A stretch of 64,000 nt of DNA. Origin: an uncultured Maribacter sp. GTDB taxonomy: Bacteria > Bacteroidota > Bacteroidia > Flavobacteriales > Flavobacteriaceae. The notes below the pieces were generated by a model. That model was not told the origin of the DNA, ran no database searches, and was given only the letters and a program-made list of their open reading frames with translations. Made by a program: the position numbers and the translations under genes. The number at the start of each line of letters is the position of its first letter. Position 1 is the stretch's first letter. Shown piece by piece: positions 16,586 through 26,459 of this stretch. The DNA lies in NCBI GenBank assembly GCA_947493885.1, contig CANLTE010000004.1, forward strand, positions 248,001 through 312,000. The letters run 5' to 3'.

Positions 16586-17454
16586 TTGCCCATATTTTCA
16601 GGCAAGTCTGAAGCGGTTATTGATTTTATTTGAATTCTTCTATAAAAAGCTTCTGCGGCCTCAGATTGTATCTGTAATTTTCCACTCGTAACTGGCTCAA
16701 AACCATTATCTGTTTTGCGCTCAGCATTGTTCAAAATCATAACCACATGTCCATTTACAATATGATATGATTTTCCCTCAAAACAAATTAACTCCAATGT
16801 ATTCCATTCACCATGTGGTTTTTCATAGTCAACACTTCGCACACATCGGTACATTTTTTCACCTTCAACAGCAGTTCCTAATTTGTTTTCCTCACCCTCT
16901 GGATTGTATACGTAAAAACCATCCTCTCTTTTGGTTGAATTAATATTGTTTACACCTCCAGCCAGTCCAAAGTAATCTCCCATATCACCAACCTGAACTT
17001 GAAATTCCTGAGACTCCATCCATACATTCCAAAAAGCTCCATGATTGCCATTGCAATGGTACAAAAGTCCATTATCTTTTTTATCATTTAACCTAGGCTC
17101 CCACTTTTTATCTCCCCATTTAAATTCCATTTTTAAATGGTAGTTTTTGTAAACTTCTTTAGATGTCAATGCACCGTAAATTTGTCCACTAATATGAAGA
17201 ACAGGTTCACCTCCAATCTCAATCATCCTAAAAACATCAAGAGGATCATTATTAAGACCTAAAGGTTTCGCTCCTTCTTTACCATCTCCCTTTGGAATAC
17301 TATCTATTCCCTCTACCGAATAATGAGGTACTCCGAGAAATTTATCCCAATTCGTAAAGTTTTTATCTAATAATGGTGTCCATTCTTTCTTTTGAGCATA
17401 CGCTCCAAATGATAAAAAAATGCTTAGAGTATAAATTAATAGGTTATGTTTCAA
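16582..17454 (-). CDS. DUF1080 (3-keto-disaccharide hydrolase family) secreted protein
   Basis: A 290-residue protein with a signal peptide (cleavage near GAYAQ), so periplasmic or exported. The rest is one DUF1080 jelly roll (WTPLLDKNFTNWDKF... to RRIQIKSI), a lectin-like fold; some members hydrolyse 3-keto-glycosides, others may only bind glycan. It lies 27 bases after the GH16 gene and is probably co-transcribed with it. A second DUF1080 is fused to a PQQ dehydrogenase at 52571-55423, which makes a 3-keto-sugar role worth considering. No catalytic residues can be assigned safely. Confidence 0.8.
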   Translation of the reverse strand: MKHNLLIYTLSIFLSFGAYAQKKEWTPLLDKNFTNWDKFLGVPHYSVEGIDSIPKGDGKEGAKPLGLNNDPLDVFRMIEIGGEPVLHISGQIYGALTSKEVYKNYHLKMEFKWGDKKWEPRLNDKKDNGLLYHCNGNHGAFWNVWMESQEFQVQVGDMGDYFGLAGGVNNINSTKREDGFYVYNPEGEENKLGTAVEGEKMYRCVRSVDYEKPHGEWNTLELICFEGKSYHIVNGHVVMILNNAERKTDNGFEPVTSGKLQIQSEAAEAFYRRIQIKSITASDLPENMGN

Positions 17455-17481
17455 GGTTCAAGTTTTAATGTGAGTTCTAAT

Positions 17482-18318
17482 TTACTCTATTTTCTCTAAT
17501 TTGTAGGATCTTACCCAATCGTAATATGTAGTATTTTTAGTATCGTCCGCCAATTCCTTTGGTGTAGGTGGTGTTTCCCAATAATACGTTTCCGTTACCA
17601 TATGCATATACATTGATCTATTAAAAGGGTTTTCTCTATAAAATGTACTTGGGTTTATGGTATATTGAAATTCTCCATCTAAATAAAAATGGAGCGTTTT
17701 AGCATCTACCCACCAACACCCGTATACATGATATGCTTCATTTGCTGGAGGCGAAATAACTGCTCCAGGACCCGGAGTTGACTTTACCTCCTTTTCTCCT
17801 TTACAATTACGATGGAAAATATGAGCATTTGACCTCATAGTTTCTCTAAAATCTCCTCCTTTTTTTTGCTGCCCTACTACTTCCAAAATATCAAGTTCCA
17901 ATTGTTCCTGTGGACAATCATCAGAAACTGGTTTATTTTTTAACCAAAAAGTGGAAGACATAGAAACACTAGACGCTAGCATTTTAGTTTCGTAATAACC
18001 ATAAAATGCATCTTTGGCAACAGAAGCTACTGCACCTCCCGCTATATTATATTTTTCATCTCCTTCTAAAACCGAATTTTTTATTTGAAGAGCACCATCC
18101 TTTACTGACACTGAATACGCTCTGAAAGTAGCCGGGGGTCGGCCATTTACCCAATAGGGAGAACGGTCATACCATTTTGTTGCATCTAAAATACTATCAT
18201 TAAATTCATCTGAAAATTTTTCATTCTTCACCCACTTATAACCATTGGGGGCTTCAGGCGTTTGCCCATAAGTTTCTGCTATTAAAAACATGCAACATAA
18301 ATATACAAGTGCTTTCAT
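17482..18318 (-). CDS. GH16 endo-galactanase, agarase/porphyranase type
   Basis: A 278-residue secreted GH16 beta-jelly-roll enzyme; a signal peptide ends near ETYGQ. The retaining catalytic motif ELDILE lies near residues 138-143 (nucleophile Glu, helper Asp, acid/base Glu), the ExDxxE form of the agarase, porphyranase and carrageenase branch. The NGRPPATFRAYSVSVKDGAL and SSTFWLKN blocks are typical of beta-agarases and porphyranases. It is a single domain without a CBM or sorting tail. It sits just downstream of a SusCD block with a terminator between, and is followed by DUF1080. Whether it prefers neutral agarose or sulfated porphyran cannot be told here. Confidence 0.85.
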   Translation of the reverse strand: MKALVYLCCMFLIAETYGQTPEAPNGYKWVKNEKFSDEFNDSILDATKWYDRSPYWVNGRPPATFRAYSVSVKDGALQIKNSVLEGDEKYNIAGGAVASVAKDAFYGYYETKMLASSVSMSSTFWLKNKPVSDDCPQEQLELDILEVVGQQKKGGDFRETMRSNAHIFHRNCKGEKEVKSTPGPGAVISPPANEAYHVYGCWWVDAKTLHFYLDGEFQYTINPSTFYRENPFNRSMYMHMVTETYYWETPPTPKELADDTKNTTYYDWVRSYKLEKIE

Positions 18319-18460
18319 TTTCTAAATGTTTATATGCTGCCTCAATTTGCGATAATTTAAACTTAAAAAAAGCAACAGAATTACTTAATACTACAACAAA
18401 TGATTAATACCAACAAAGTATTTTTATAATTATGCACGATAAAGTGCCTATAAACAAAAA

Positions 18461-18484
18461 AGCCTGCGAGTAAACTCACAGGCT
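18461..18484 (-). terminator. Terminator after the SusC-SusD-SGBP operon
   Basis: Arms AGCCTGCGAGT (18461-18471) and ACTCACAGGCT (18474-18484), one mismatch. The minus strand then reads TTTTTGTTTA. It lies 20 bases beyond the SGBP stop and separates that operon from GH16. Confidence 0.7.
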
Positions 18485-18503
18485 ATAAAAATCAAAATTA
18501 CTT

Positions 18504-20132
18504 TTATGGTCTTGTTTCTACTTCATTAATGTAAAAATCATCAAAATAAGCTACGTAGTCAGAATCTCCGGTACCATTAGGTAATATCCTAAAATACAAT
18601 TGGGCTAATTCCCCTCCTGAGGTGAATTGATGTTCAAGAGTAATCCATTCTCCCATTACCTGATTAGGAGAAACCCATTGTTGAGTCCATTCATGTAACC
18701 TCCACCAACTAATTTCAGCTGGCAAAACACTTGAAGACTCTAAATACATAGAAAACCTCATTACATATTGTTTTCCTGCTTCGAAATTAATAACCTCTCC
18801 ACCTTCTAAGAAAGATGTTACCGCACTCCTTTGCCCTGCTTCCGTTGACAATTTCATACTATACTCTCCATCAAAAGCTCTATCTATAGTATACTCTATA
18901 CCTCCTTGATTTTCTCCCCATGCTGGAATAAAAGGCCCCCATCTTAAGCCCCCATCTTCAAAACTTGCTACGTTTAATGGTAACATATTTACATCATGCA
19001 TAACGACAGCCTCATTAGTAAATACAACAGGAGAACGTGTATCTGTTGATTGCAGCGTACCTGCACCATTATAGGAAACTGTAATAACGTCCGGTCTATA
19101 TATTGGTTCTATCAATTTAATTTCCAAAATTGTTGCGTCAGTGGCATTAATAGTTACAGATTCAATTTCAAACTCATCTCCATTAACTGTTACCGTAAAA
19201 AAGTCCTCTTGTCCAATAAATGGTGCAAATTCTCCATTAAAAGGAACAAAAATCGTTTCGTCCTCCTGTTCTGCTATATCTCCTGTCAAAACAAAAGGTT
19301 TTGAAGAAGGAATTACTTTGATTGGCCTTGGTAGAACATATTGATCATTATCTTGAGGTATAAATTGCCCTGTTCTACTTACATTTACCCCCGCTTCGAA
19401 AACACCCAATTTCTTAAAAACTAAATTGGCAATTGAATCGGAGCTTGAAGCTACAATATCATCATCAGTCTGTTCCACACCTTCTCTTTTAGGGTTTCTC
19501 GCAAACCACCAACGCCCATTTGGCTCTCCGATTGTGGACAAATCTTTAAACTCCAATTCGTCACCAGCCTCAACATATATGGTATCCAAACTATTCTGAT
19601 TTAACAACTCCCCAGCTTGTCTAACTTCTATATTAGGAATAATCGTATCAAAAACCTTAATTGTAAATGTTGTGTCAATAACCCATTTATCGCCTTCTTC
19701 TACTGCTGGAAATGTATATTCTTCTTCTCCATTATGTCCAACAAACTCAACATATTTTTCAAAAACATTTCTTAATCTAACCTTTTGATATCCTGATTTT
19801 TGAAAAAACACGTGAATGGTTTTATCAGTGGTTTCTAATTCTCCTGGATAAATAATGTTTTGTTCAAATATTTCTGTAGAATCTTTACTCCCAAAGGGGC
19901 CCTCCAAAAAGGAATTGCCTTCATCTATAGTCCAAGAATGCTCGGTTGTTCCTTGAGATAAATCGGAAAAGGACATATAATCAAATATTCCTATTTGAAG
20001 CTCGGCTGCTCTACCAGCACTTGAATAAAAACCAACTGCAGCTAAATCATTTGGGGCCTCGTAGTCGTCATCTTGACATCCAAAAATTACACCTGCTAAG
20101 ACAAGTACAATTATAACTATTTTATATTTCAT
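18504..20132 (-). CDS. Surface glycan-binding lipoprotein of the first SusCD system (SusE-position)
   Basis: A 542-residue lipoprotein (signal ending in VIFGC, Cys near residue 19, followed by QDDD, an acidic surface-export-type tail). It has two PKD/Ig-like segments (about 30-160 and 165-275), an Ig-like linker ending in VITVSYNGAGTL, and a C-terminal jelly-roll region (about 385-540, NVASFEDGGLRWG... YFDDFYINEV) like CBM4/CBM9-type modules. There is no catalytic motif. Third gene after susC and susD, it should hold the polysaccharide at the cell surface. The protein at 42356-43972 has the same layout. Confidence 0.78.
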   Translation of the reverse strand: MKYKIVIIVLVLAGVIFGCQDDDYEAPNDLAAVGFYSSAGRAAELQIGIFDYMSFSDLSQGTTEHSWTIDEGNSFLEGPFGSKDSTEIFEQNIIYPGELETTDKTIHVFFQKSGYQKVRLRNVFEKYVEFVGHNGEEEYTFPAVEEGDKWVIDTTFTIKVFDTIIPNIEVRQAGELLNQNSLDTIYVEAGDELEFKDLSTIGEPNGRWWFARNPKREGVEQTDDDIVASSSDSIANLVFKKLGVFEAGVNVSRTGQFIPQDNDQYVLPRPIKVIPSSKPFVLTGDIAEQEDETIFVPFNGEFAPFIGQEDFFTVTVNGDEFEIESVTINATDATILEIKLIEPIYRPDVITVSYNGAGTLQSTDTRSPVVFTNEAVVMHDVNMLPLNVASFEDGGLRWGPFIPAWGENQGGIEYTIDRAFDGEYSMKLSTEAGQRSAVTSFLEGGEVINFEAGKQYVMRFSMYLESSSVLPAEISWWRLHEWTQQWVSPNQVMGEWITLEHQFTSGGELAQLYFRILPNGTGDSDYVAYFDDFYINEVETRP

Positions 20133-20143
20133 ATCTATTTTTT

Positions 20144-21925
20144 TTAATTATACAATTCTGGGTTTGTAAGCTCCTCGACATTGGAGATTGGCCAATATGC
20201 GTGTACTGCGTCATTATAATTTACTGAAGCTTCCTGAAATTCATTCCAAGCATCATTAACCAAGGGATCTCCTAGAGGAACCTCTGTTACTATAGATTCC
20301 CATTTTGTTTCTTTAGTTCCATCAACTTTTGTAATTTCATAATGCTCTCCGTAATAACGACGTGAAGCTAATTCTCTAAATCTTTCTGCTTTTACCCCCC
20401 ATCTTCTTAAATCAATGTTTCTATTTCCGTCACCTTCAGCAGATAGCTCCAAAGGATATTCTTTATACATTAAATGTTCCATTAAAGTTTGGGCAGTATA
20501 ATTAGCGTTATCGTGATCATTTCCTGGAAACTCACCAGAGCCATTTGGTCCAAGTAATTGAACAGCTGAACGCCTTCTAACTTTATTAATATATAGCAGG
20601 GCTTCCTCGACCCCACTTTCATCTGTACCTCCCTTAATAACAGCCTCAGCGTACTGTAAATAAATTTCAGCCAAACGAATTAGTCTTTCATTTATTCCTG
20701 AACGTACTTTTCCTGGAGAAATGTCTTCCTCCTTTTCAAATCCCAGATCCCAATTTGTATGTTTTCTCCAAAATGCGGTCATCTTAACATTAAAATTCGC
20801 AGCCTGACCTGTTCTTGGACTTCCGTAATACTCAGTATCGTCATCATCTACTAAAGCAACCGATGCAGAAGTTCTTAAACTAAATTTTCTAAACCTTTCT
20901 GCACCGTTCTCATCTCTGATAATATTTCTTGGGTCGGAATAATCAGGTGTATCGTTTCTGTACTCTAATATTAGCCAGTTAGCACAAACAGCACCAAACC
21001 ATTGACCAGGGGCTCCTGTAAACAATTTTTGATAACCACTGGTTGAAGCAACATCTCTTGCATCCCATGCATTTAATTCATTTTTGAAATCAGTGGAATA
21101 AACAAGCTCTAATATAGATTCTTCATTTAATTCATCTCTAGTGGTGAAATTACTACCTATATCAGGTGTTAATGAATATCCAAAATCTTCAATAACCCTT
21201 TTAAAATACGTTGCTGCTTCATCATAATTACCTACATATAAATGTGACTGTCCAATCAAAGCAACAGCAGCACCAGCAGTAACTCTACCTTTATGAATAT
21301 CATTCCAAGATGTTGGTAAATTTTCCGCTGCAAATTCCAAATCTGTTAGGTAAAATGCTCTAACTTCATTTTCAGGAGATATAGAATTATAATATGTTTC
21401 GCCATTGGGGACAAAATCTAATATTGGAACTGCTCCTCCATTAAATGAATTATGAAGGATAAAGTATGAATACCCTCTAATGAATCTTGCCTCAGCTAAA
21501 ATAACAGAAGCTCTTTCTTCTTCTTCCTCATTTCCAAAAGTTCCAGTTAAATCTTCAACTGCTACGATTACCTGATTTGCTCTAAAAATGGTTCTGTACA
21601 ATGCTGCAAACTTTTGCCCAACTGCATTAGACGCATTATTAAATGTTTGTAAATAATACTCATTATTGTTATTTGGTCTTTGCCATCCACTTGACCAAGC
21701 TAAATCTGACCTTGAAAGCTCATTAACCAAGTGTACATTATGAGGGCTTGCCATTCCTTTATAAGCAGCTACTAATCCTTGTTCCAAATCTAGAATACTT
21801 TTCCAAAAACTACCTGTAGATAGATTATTTGGATTTGTTTCCTCTAGAAACTCATCTTTACATCCAAGCAATGATAAAAACAATGTTAAAATCAAAGCTA
21901 TTTTTATGTTAAATATTCTTCTCAT
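20144..21925 (-). CDS. SusD/RagB-family outer-membrane lipoprotein
   Basis: The lid protein of the SusCD importer, 593 residues. The lipobox is LLGC (Cys about residue 22), followed by the SusD-typical DEFLEETNPNNLSTGSFWKS. TPR-type helices and the EARFIRGYSYF motif mark the N-terminal half; RLAEIYLQYAEAVI and RRSAVQLL are typical of the C-terminal half. It lies 12 bases after susC and 11 before the SGBP gene. Substrate is inferred from context as agar-type oligosaccharide. Confidence 0.92.
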   Translation of the reverse strand: MRRIFNIKIALILTLFLSLLGCKDEFLEETNPNNLSTGSFWKSILDLEQGLVAAYKGMASPHNVHLVNELSRSDLAWSSGWQRPNNNNEYYLQTFNNASNAVGQKFAALYRTIFRANQVIVAVEDLTGTFGNEEEEERASVILAEARFIRGYSYFILHNSFNGGAVPILDFVPNGETYYNSISPENEVRAFYLTDLEFAAENLPTSWNDIHKGRVTAGAAVALIGQSHLYVGNYDEAATYFKRVIEDFGYSLTPDIGSNFTTRDELNEESILELVYSTDFKNELNAWDARDVASTSGYQKLFTGAPGQWFGAVCANWLILEYRNDTPDYSDPRNIIRDENGAERFRKFSLRTSASVALVDDDDTEYYGSPRTGQAANFNVKMTAFWRKHTNWDLGFEKEEDISPGKVRSGINERLIRLAEIYLQYAEAVIKGGTDESGVEEALLYINKVRRRSAVQLLGPNGSGEFPGNDHDNANYTAQTLMEHLMYKEYPLELSAEGDGNRNIDLRRWGVKAERFRELASRRYYGEHYEITKVDGTKETKWESIVTEVPLGDPLVNDAWNEFQEASVNYNDAVHAYWPISNVEELTNPELYN

Positions 21926-21937
21926 GTTATCTTTTTT

Positions 21938-24900
21938 TTAAAATTCTAATTGTAAACCAACTCGTATTTGTGATGAAATTGGATATGTCCCTTTATCTAT
22001 ACCACGCGTACTTAATCCATTGTTTCCAACTTCTGGATCATATCCATCATATTTTGTTATTGTTATTAGATTTTGACCAGTAGCATAAAATCTTAACTTG
22101 GATATCCCTATTTTCTCCAGACGACTTGCCGGATAACTATATCCTATAGTAATATTTCTGAATCTAACAAAAGTGCCATCTTCTAACCAATAGTCAGAAA
22201 AACCTCTCACATTATTATGGGTGCTGCTACCTCTATAAATTGGTATTTCAGAATCTGGGTTAGAAGGTGACCATCCATAAATTAAATCTTGGTGATTTCC
22301 TACTTGGTATGCAAACGCTTTATTTCCATTGATGATTTCAGCACCAAAGGAGCCATAAATTTGAGTTGAAAAATCGAAATCACTATAATTCGCAGAAAAA
22401 TTAAAACCAAGTTCAAATTCAGGAGCACCACTTCCAGCATATTGCTGATCTTCTATTCCAATAGTTCCGTTCCCAGAATCTGCTATTCCATCTCCATCAG
22501 TGTCTTCAGTTATTGCATCAAGTAACTTTAAATCGCCTAGTTTAGCTCCACTCGTAGGGTATTCTTCTAAATACGCTGCCAATTCTTCTTCACTTTGTAT
22601 TACTCCATCTGTTTTAATTAACATGAAAGCACCTGCTTCAAGTCCCTCTTGCAGAATTGTCACTCTATCAGAATCATTATCTGTTCCGGATATGGTGCTA
22701 TCATCAAAATATATACTTTTCACGTTATCACTCATTTTCGTCATTATATTTTCATTTTCGGAATATGTTAAACTTGCGTTCCATGAAAATTTACCATTAT
22801 GACGATAACTTGCCGCTAACTCAAATCCTTTATTCTCCATATCTCCAACATTTCTAATGAGTATTGCATCGGAACCGGATACTCCATCAGTTGGAGGAAG
22901 TAAAACCTGGGAAAGCATATCTTTTTTCTTTGTAGTGTATACATCGGAAGATAAAGTCAATCTATTGTCAAAAAAAGATAGGTCATATCCAAAGTTGTTA
23001 GAAACAGAGGTTTCCCATTTAAGATCTGGATCTCTATATGCTTGTTGGGTAGCTCCAAGTTGTAAATTTTGATTAGTATTACCTCCAAACACTACATCGT
23101 TTTCCAAAATTATTATTGGGGCAAAGCCATAATCTCTGATTGCAGAGTTACCTGTAGTTCCACGACTTGCTCTCAATTTAAAAGAAGACACCGTATTTTC
23201 TAAATACTTCCAAAATTTTTCATCTGAAACATTCCAACCTAAAGATACTGAGGGAAAAACACCGTAGGGTTCCTTCTCAAATCTACTAGTTCCATCTCTT
23301 CGGACGCTAACACTTAATAAATATTTTTCCTCAAAGTTATATTGCAATCTTCCAAGAATACCATTATATGTTGTTATCCTATCTTCTGACCATTGATCCC
23401 TTCCTGAACCCGCGTTTGGATCTAAAGTAGCTCCATTTAAAACCGTAATATTATTATTGAAGATGTTTGCTCGTTGTCCAAAAAACCTTGAAAATGTATA
23501 TTTTTCAGCTGAATACACTCCAGTAAAGCTAATGTTATGGTTACCAAATTGTCTTGTATAATTTAGTATTTGTTCCCAAGTTGTTTTTTTTGACAAAGAA
23601 CTTTCATTATAGATTAATGACCTTTCTGTAGCTATTTGCTCTCCTTCATCATTAAAGGCAATGTATTGAGGGTTTATTCTTCGTCTTGTTTCATTATCTG
23701 CACTAACCGATGCTCGTGATGTTATATTTAAACCATTTAGCAAGTTATAGGTTACTCCTAAATTTCCATCAAAATATTGTCTTTCAGAATTATCATCTTG
23801 AATTAATTTATATCCTAATTGAGATAAATTGACTGCCCCACTGCCATCTCCAGCATCTCTTCTTTCAGAAATATTTGGATCCAAAGCAGGTTGAATTGCA
23901 GAATAACTTATAACATCTTTGGTAAGTCCCCATGGAGCATGTTCTTCCTCTTCAATTCTAAAAGATACACCTGTGTCGATATTCCATTTGCCTTTTTTAT
24001 ATTGAGTGTTTAATCTAACGTTAAACCTCTCTAAACCAGATTTTATAATAGACCCTTCTTGGCTATAAAAATTACCATTAACACTGTAAGACAGTCCATC
24101 TCTTCCTCCTGATACATTTAAACTATGGTTTTGGATTACTGCATTATCATTCTCAATTACATTTACTAAACTTGTGCTGTTCGTTAATTGATGCGGAGAT
24201 CTTTCAATAACGGTCCATGTATTACCATATACTGTACCATTTTGAGCGTTGGAAGTCAAAAACAATCTATATAATCTATCCTCTCTGTCCAAGGTAGGAA
24301 TACCCGAAGTAATATTTTGTGTACCATAGTAGCTATTAAGGCTAATACTCATTTTCCCCTCTTTACCTTTTTTGGTAGTAATTAATATAACTCCTGCAGC
24401 ACCTCTTGTTCCATAAATAGCAGCTGAAGCCGCATCTTTCAAAACATCTATGGTTTCTATTTCAGACATACTTAGCCTTGGATCCCCATCAAAGGGAACT
24501 CCATCTACCACGTAAAGGGGTCTATTACCCGCAAAAACTGAAGTTAAACCACGAATTTGAATGTTTGCCTCAGCTCCAGGGGCTCCAGAGCTAGAAATGA
24601 CGGTTACACCAGCTATTTGCCCTTGAAGTGCCGTACCTAAATCGGCAGTTGCTACATTTTGAATGGATTCAGCTTTTACTTGAGCTACAGCTCCAGTAAT
24701 TTCTTTCTTTTTTTGAACCCCATAACCCACAACAACAACTTCTTCTAAAGCTGCAACATCTGCTTCAAGAATTACATTTATAGTAGTATTATCTCTAACC
24801 ATAACTTGTTTGTCCTTATAACCTATATAACTAAAAACCAAATTATCACCTACATTGGCGTTAATTTCATAGTTACCATCAAAGTCTGTAACAGTTCCGT

Positions 24901-25063
24901 TAGATGTTCCTTTTACTACAACGCTCGCTCCAGGTAAAGGTTCTCCTTCAGATGAAACAACACCTTTAACCTGCGTTTGCGCTTGAATTACACCAAAACC
25001 AAAGAATAGCAAACATACTATCCAAGCCTTGAGTTTTAAATTAGCGAATAAATAATTTTTCAT
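21938..25063 (-). CDS. SusC/RagA-family TonB-dependent oligosaccharide importer
   Basis: A 1041-residue outer-membrane channel. It has a signal peptide (to about VIQAQ), a carboxypeptidase-regulatory-like domain (about 30-105), a plug with the EEVVVVGYGVQKKKEITGAV TonB-box region (about 108-127) and NIQIRGL, then the beta-barrel ending in an aromatic C-terminus (GLQLEF). No N-terminal signalling (STN) extension is visible, so it probably does not talk to an anti-sigma factor. It starts the SusC-SusD-SGBP operon. The second SusC (37514-40603) has the same domain order. Confidence 0.95.
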   Translation of the reverse strand: MKNYLFANLKLKAWIVCLLFFGFGVIQAQTQVKGVVSSEGEPLPGASVVVKGTSNGTVTDFDGNYEINANVGDNLVFSYIGYKDKQVMVRDNTTINVILEADVAALEEVVVVGYGVQKKKEITGAVAQVKAESIQNVATADLGTALQGQIAGVTVISSSGAPGAEANIQIRGLTSVFAGNRPLYVVDGVPFDGDPRLSMSEIETIDVLKDAASAAIYGTRGAAGVILITTKKGKEGKMSISLNSYYGTQNITSGIPTLDREDRLYRLFLTSNAQNGTVYGNTWTVIERSPHQLTNSTSLVNVIENDNAVIQNHSLNVSGGRDGLSYSVNGNFYSQEGSIIKSGLERFNVRLNTQYKKGKWNIDTGVSFRIEEEEHAPWGLTKDVISYSAIQPALDPNISERRDAGDGSGAVNLSQLGYKLIQDDNSERQYFDGNLGVTYNLLNGLNITSRASVSADNETRRRINPQYIAFNDEGEQIATERSLIYNESSLSKKTTWEQILNYTRQFGNHNISFTGVYSAEKYTFSRFFGQRANIFNNNITVLNGATLDPNAGSGRDQWSEDRITTYNGILGRLQYNFEEKYLLSVSVRRDGTSRFEKEPYGVFPSVSLGWNVSDEKFWKYLENTVSSFKLRASRGTTGNSAIRDYGFAPIIILENDVVFGGNTNQNLQLGATQQAYRDPDLKWETSVSNNFGYDLSFFDNRLTLSSDVYTTKKKDMLSQVLLPPTDGVSGSDAILIRNVGDMENKGFELAASYRHNGKFSWNASLTYSENENIMTKMSDNVKSIYFDDSTISGTDNDSDRVTILQEGLEAGAFMLIKTDGVIQSEEELAAYLEEYPTSGAKLGDLKLLDAITEDTDGDGIADSGNGTIGIEDQQYAGSGAPEFELGFNFSANYSDFDFSTQIYGSFGAEIINGNKAFAYQVGNHQDLIYGWSPSNPDSEIPIYRGSSTHNNVRGFSDYWLEDGTFVRFRNITIGYSYPASRLEKIGISKLRFYATGQNLITITKYDGYDPEVGNNGLSTRGIDKGTYPISSQIRVGLQLEF

Positions 25064-25402
25064 TTTGTTAGTTTAGAATTATATGGCAACAAATGTTGAA
25101 ATAATTAAAAGCTAACAGTTGTAGAAATGTCTTTTAAAATAGTACATATGATCAAAATCCTAACAAAACGTTAATATTTAAACCGCTTTATCAATACTTA
25201 AAAAATGAACTTAAATAATTATTAAACCAATATTTTTACTACAAATGCCTTACGATTTATACATAACTAATTGGTTAATTTTCATTTATTTTTTAAGTAA
25301 TTAGGTTTTGGATACTAAGGAATAAACCAAAAAAAGTGCTGCCTTTTTCAAGACAGCACTTTTTTATATAATCTTTAAAACTACTACACTAGTTTACTTT
25401 TC
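25064..25402. promoter_or_regulatory. Gap between the first susC and the RhaT-like gene
   Basis: This 339-bp AT-rich gap must hold the promoter for susC, but no full TAnnTTTG match is visible on the minus strand, which hints at activator dependence. Its left end holds the terminator at 25329-25365. No reading frame of interest was seen. Confidence 0.4.
25329..25365 (-). terminator. Terminator of the L-AHG operon
   Basis: An A7-GTGCTG arm (25329-25341) pairs with CAGCACT-T5 (25354-25365); the symmetric A and T runs make it active in both directions. It lies about 40 bases past the stop of the RhaT-like gene. Confidence 0.75.
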
Positions 25403-26422
25403 TTAAGCTAAACTATTACTGTAGGCAATAATTACAATACCAACTACCATACAAGTTAAACCTAGATACAAAAAGCTTTTTGCTTTTGACGATGCTTTTA
25501 CCCATTCTTTAGTAATTAAACCGCTAACAATAGCTGTTACCACACATGCTGTATTAAAAATAGCATAACCTACACTTCCTCCTAATTCTTTACCTAATTT
25601 AAAACCTGCATAAGCAAACACTACCGACGCCGCAAAGTTGAATACTCCCATTATAGTTGTGAGCATTATATTTTTACCTAAATGCGGTGTTTTAAATTTC
25701 CCCCATAATTTTTTGGCAGATAACTGCTGGGCAAAATAAATAGCAATTGCTACACCTCCGGCCATATATATAACATACATAACAGCTATTGCACTTTTCC
25801 AAGGTTCATTTCCTTGCGCTTGAGAAGCTGCATCTATTATTTCCCCTCCAGCTGCATAAGCATAACTAAAACCTGTTGCCAATAAACCACCAATTATTGC
25901 AATTAAAATTCCAGTAATTACAGAACTACCCTTTTTCTCTTCAGTATCCTTGTTTACCTCTTCATCTTTTTGCCGTATTATTCCTGCTCTTCCATTCGCC
26001 ATTACACCTACAAGAACAACAGCCAAACCAGCTAAAATAGTAAGTAACACATTTGTTTTTGGCAAACCAACTTGTATAAAGGGTAAAAGTGACCCTACAA
26101 GAATTATTGTCCCTATAAAAATTGAAAAACCTAATGATAGGCCAATATAATTGATAGCCTTACCCCACATCATAGCTCCTATTCCCCAAAGCACACTACA
26201 TACAATCATAATCATCAATGGTTTTGTAGGTATTGCTGCTAAAACATCTGAAAACCCATCTATTAACAAAAACGCTGCTACATTAGGAACAACAAATGTG
26301 TTAATAGCGAAAAACATACTCCACGTATTTTCAAATTCATAGTCTTTGGTAAACTTTTCCGGCAAAGCGTATAATCCAAGCAGGAGACCTGCCAGGATTG
26401 CAAATAAAACACCTGTAATCAT
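25403..26422 (-). CDS. RhaT-family sugar/proton symporter (candidate L-AHG importer)
   Basis: A 339-residue inner-membrane protein with about ten hydrophobic helices and no signal peptide. It belongs to the L-rhamnose/proton symporter (RhaT, drug/metabolite) group: the start MITGVLFAILAGLLLGLYALPEKF, the central NGRAGIIRQK loop and the C-terminal half KELGGSVGYAIFN are in keeping. It is the last gene of the L-AHG catabolic operon, after galM, so its cargo is more likely 3,6-anhydro-L-galactose or a related 6-carbon sugar than rhamnose, for which no catabolic gene is present. The cargo is inferred. Confidence 0.75.
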   Translation of the reverse strand: MITGVLFAILAGLLLGLYALPEKFTKDYEFENTWSMFFAINTFVVPNVAAFLLIDGFSDVLAAIPTKPLMIMIVCSVLWGIGAMMWGKAINYIGLSLGFSIFIGTIILVGSLLPFIQVGLPKTNVLLTILAGLAVVLVGVMANGRAGIIRQKDEEVNKDTEEKKGSSVITGILIAIIGGLLATGFSYAYAAGGEIIDAASQAQGNEPWKSAIAVMYVIYMAGGVAIAIYFAQQLSAKKLWGKFKTPHLGKNIMLTTIMGVFNFAASVVFAYAGFKLGKELGGSVGYAIFNTACVVTAIVSGLITKEWVKASSKAKSFLYLGLTCMVVGIVIIAYSNSLA

Positions 26423-26459
26423 AATTTCTTGTTTTTTGGTTATTAGTTAATATTTAAAA

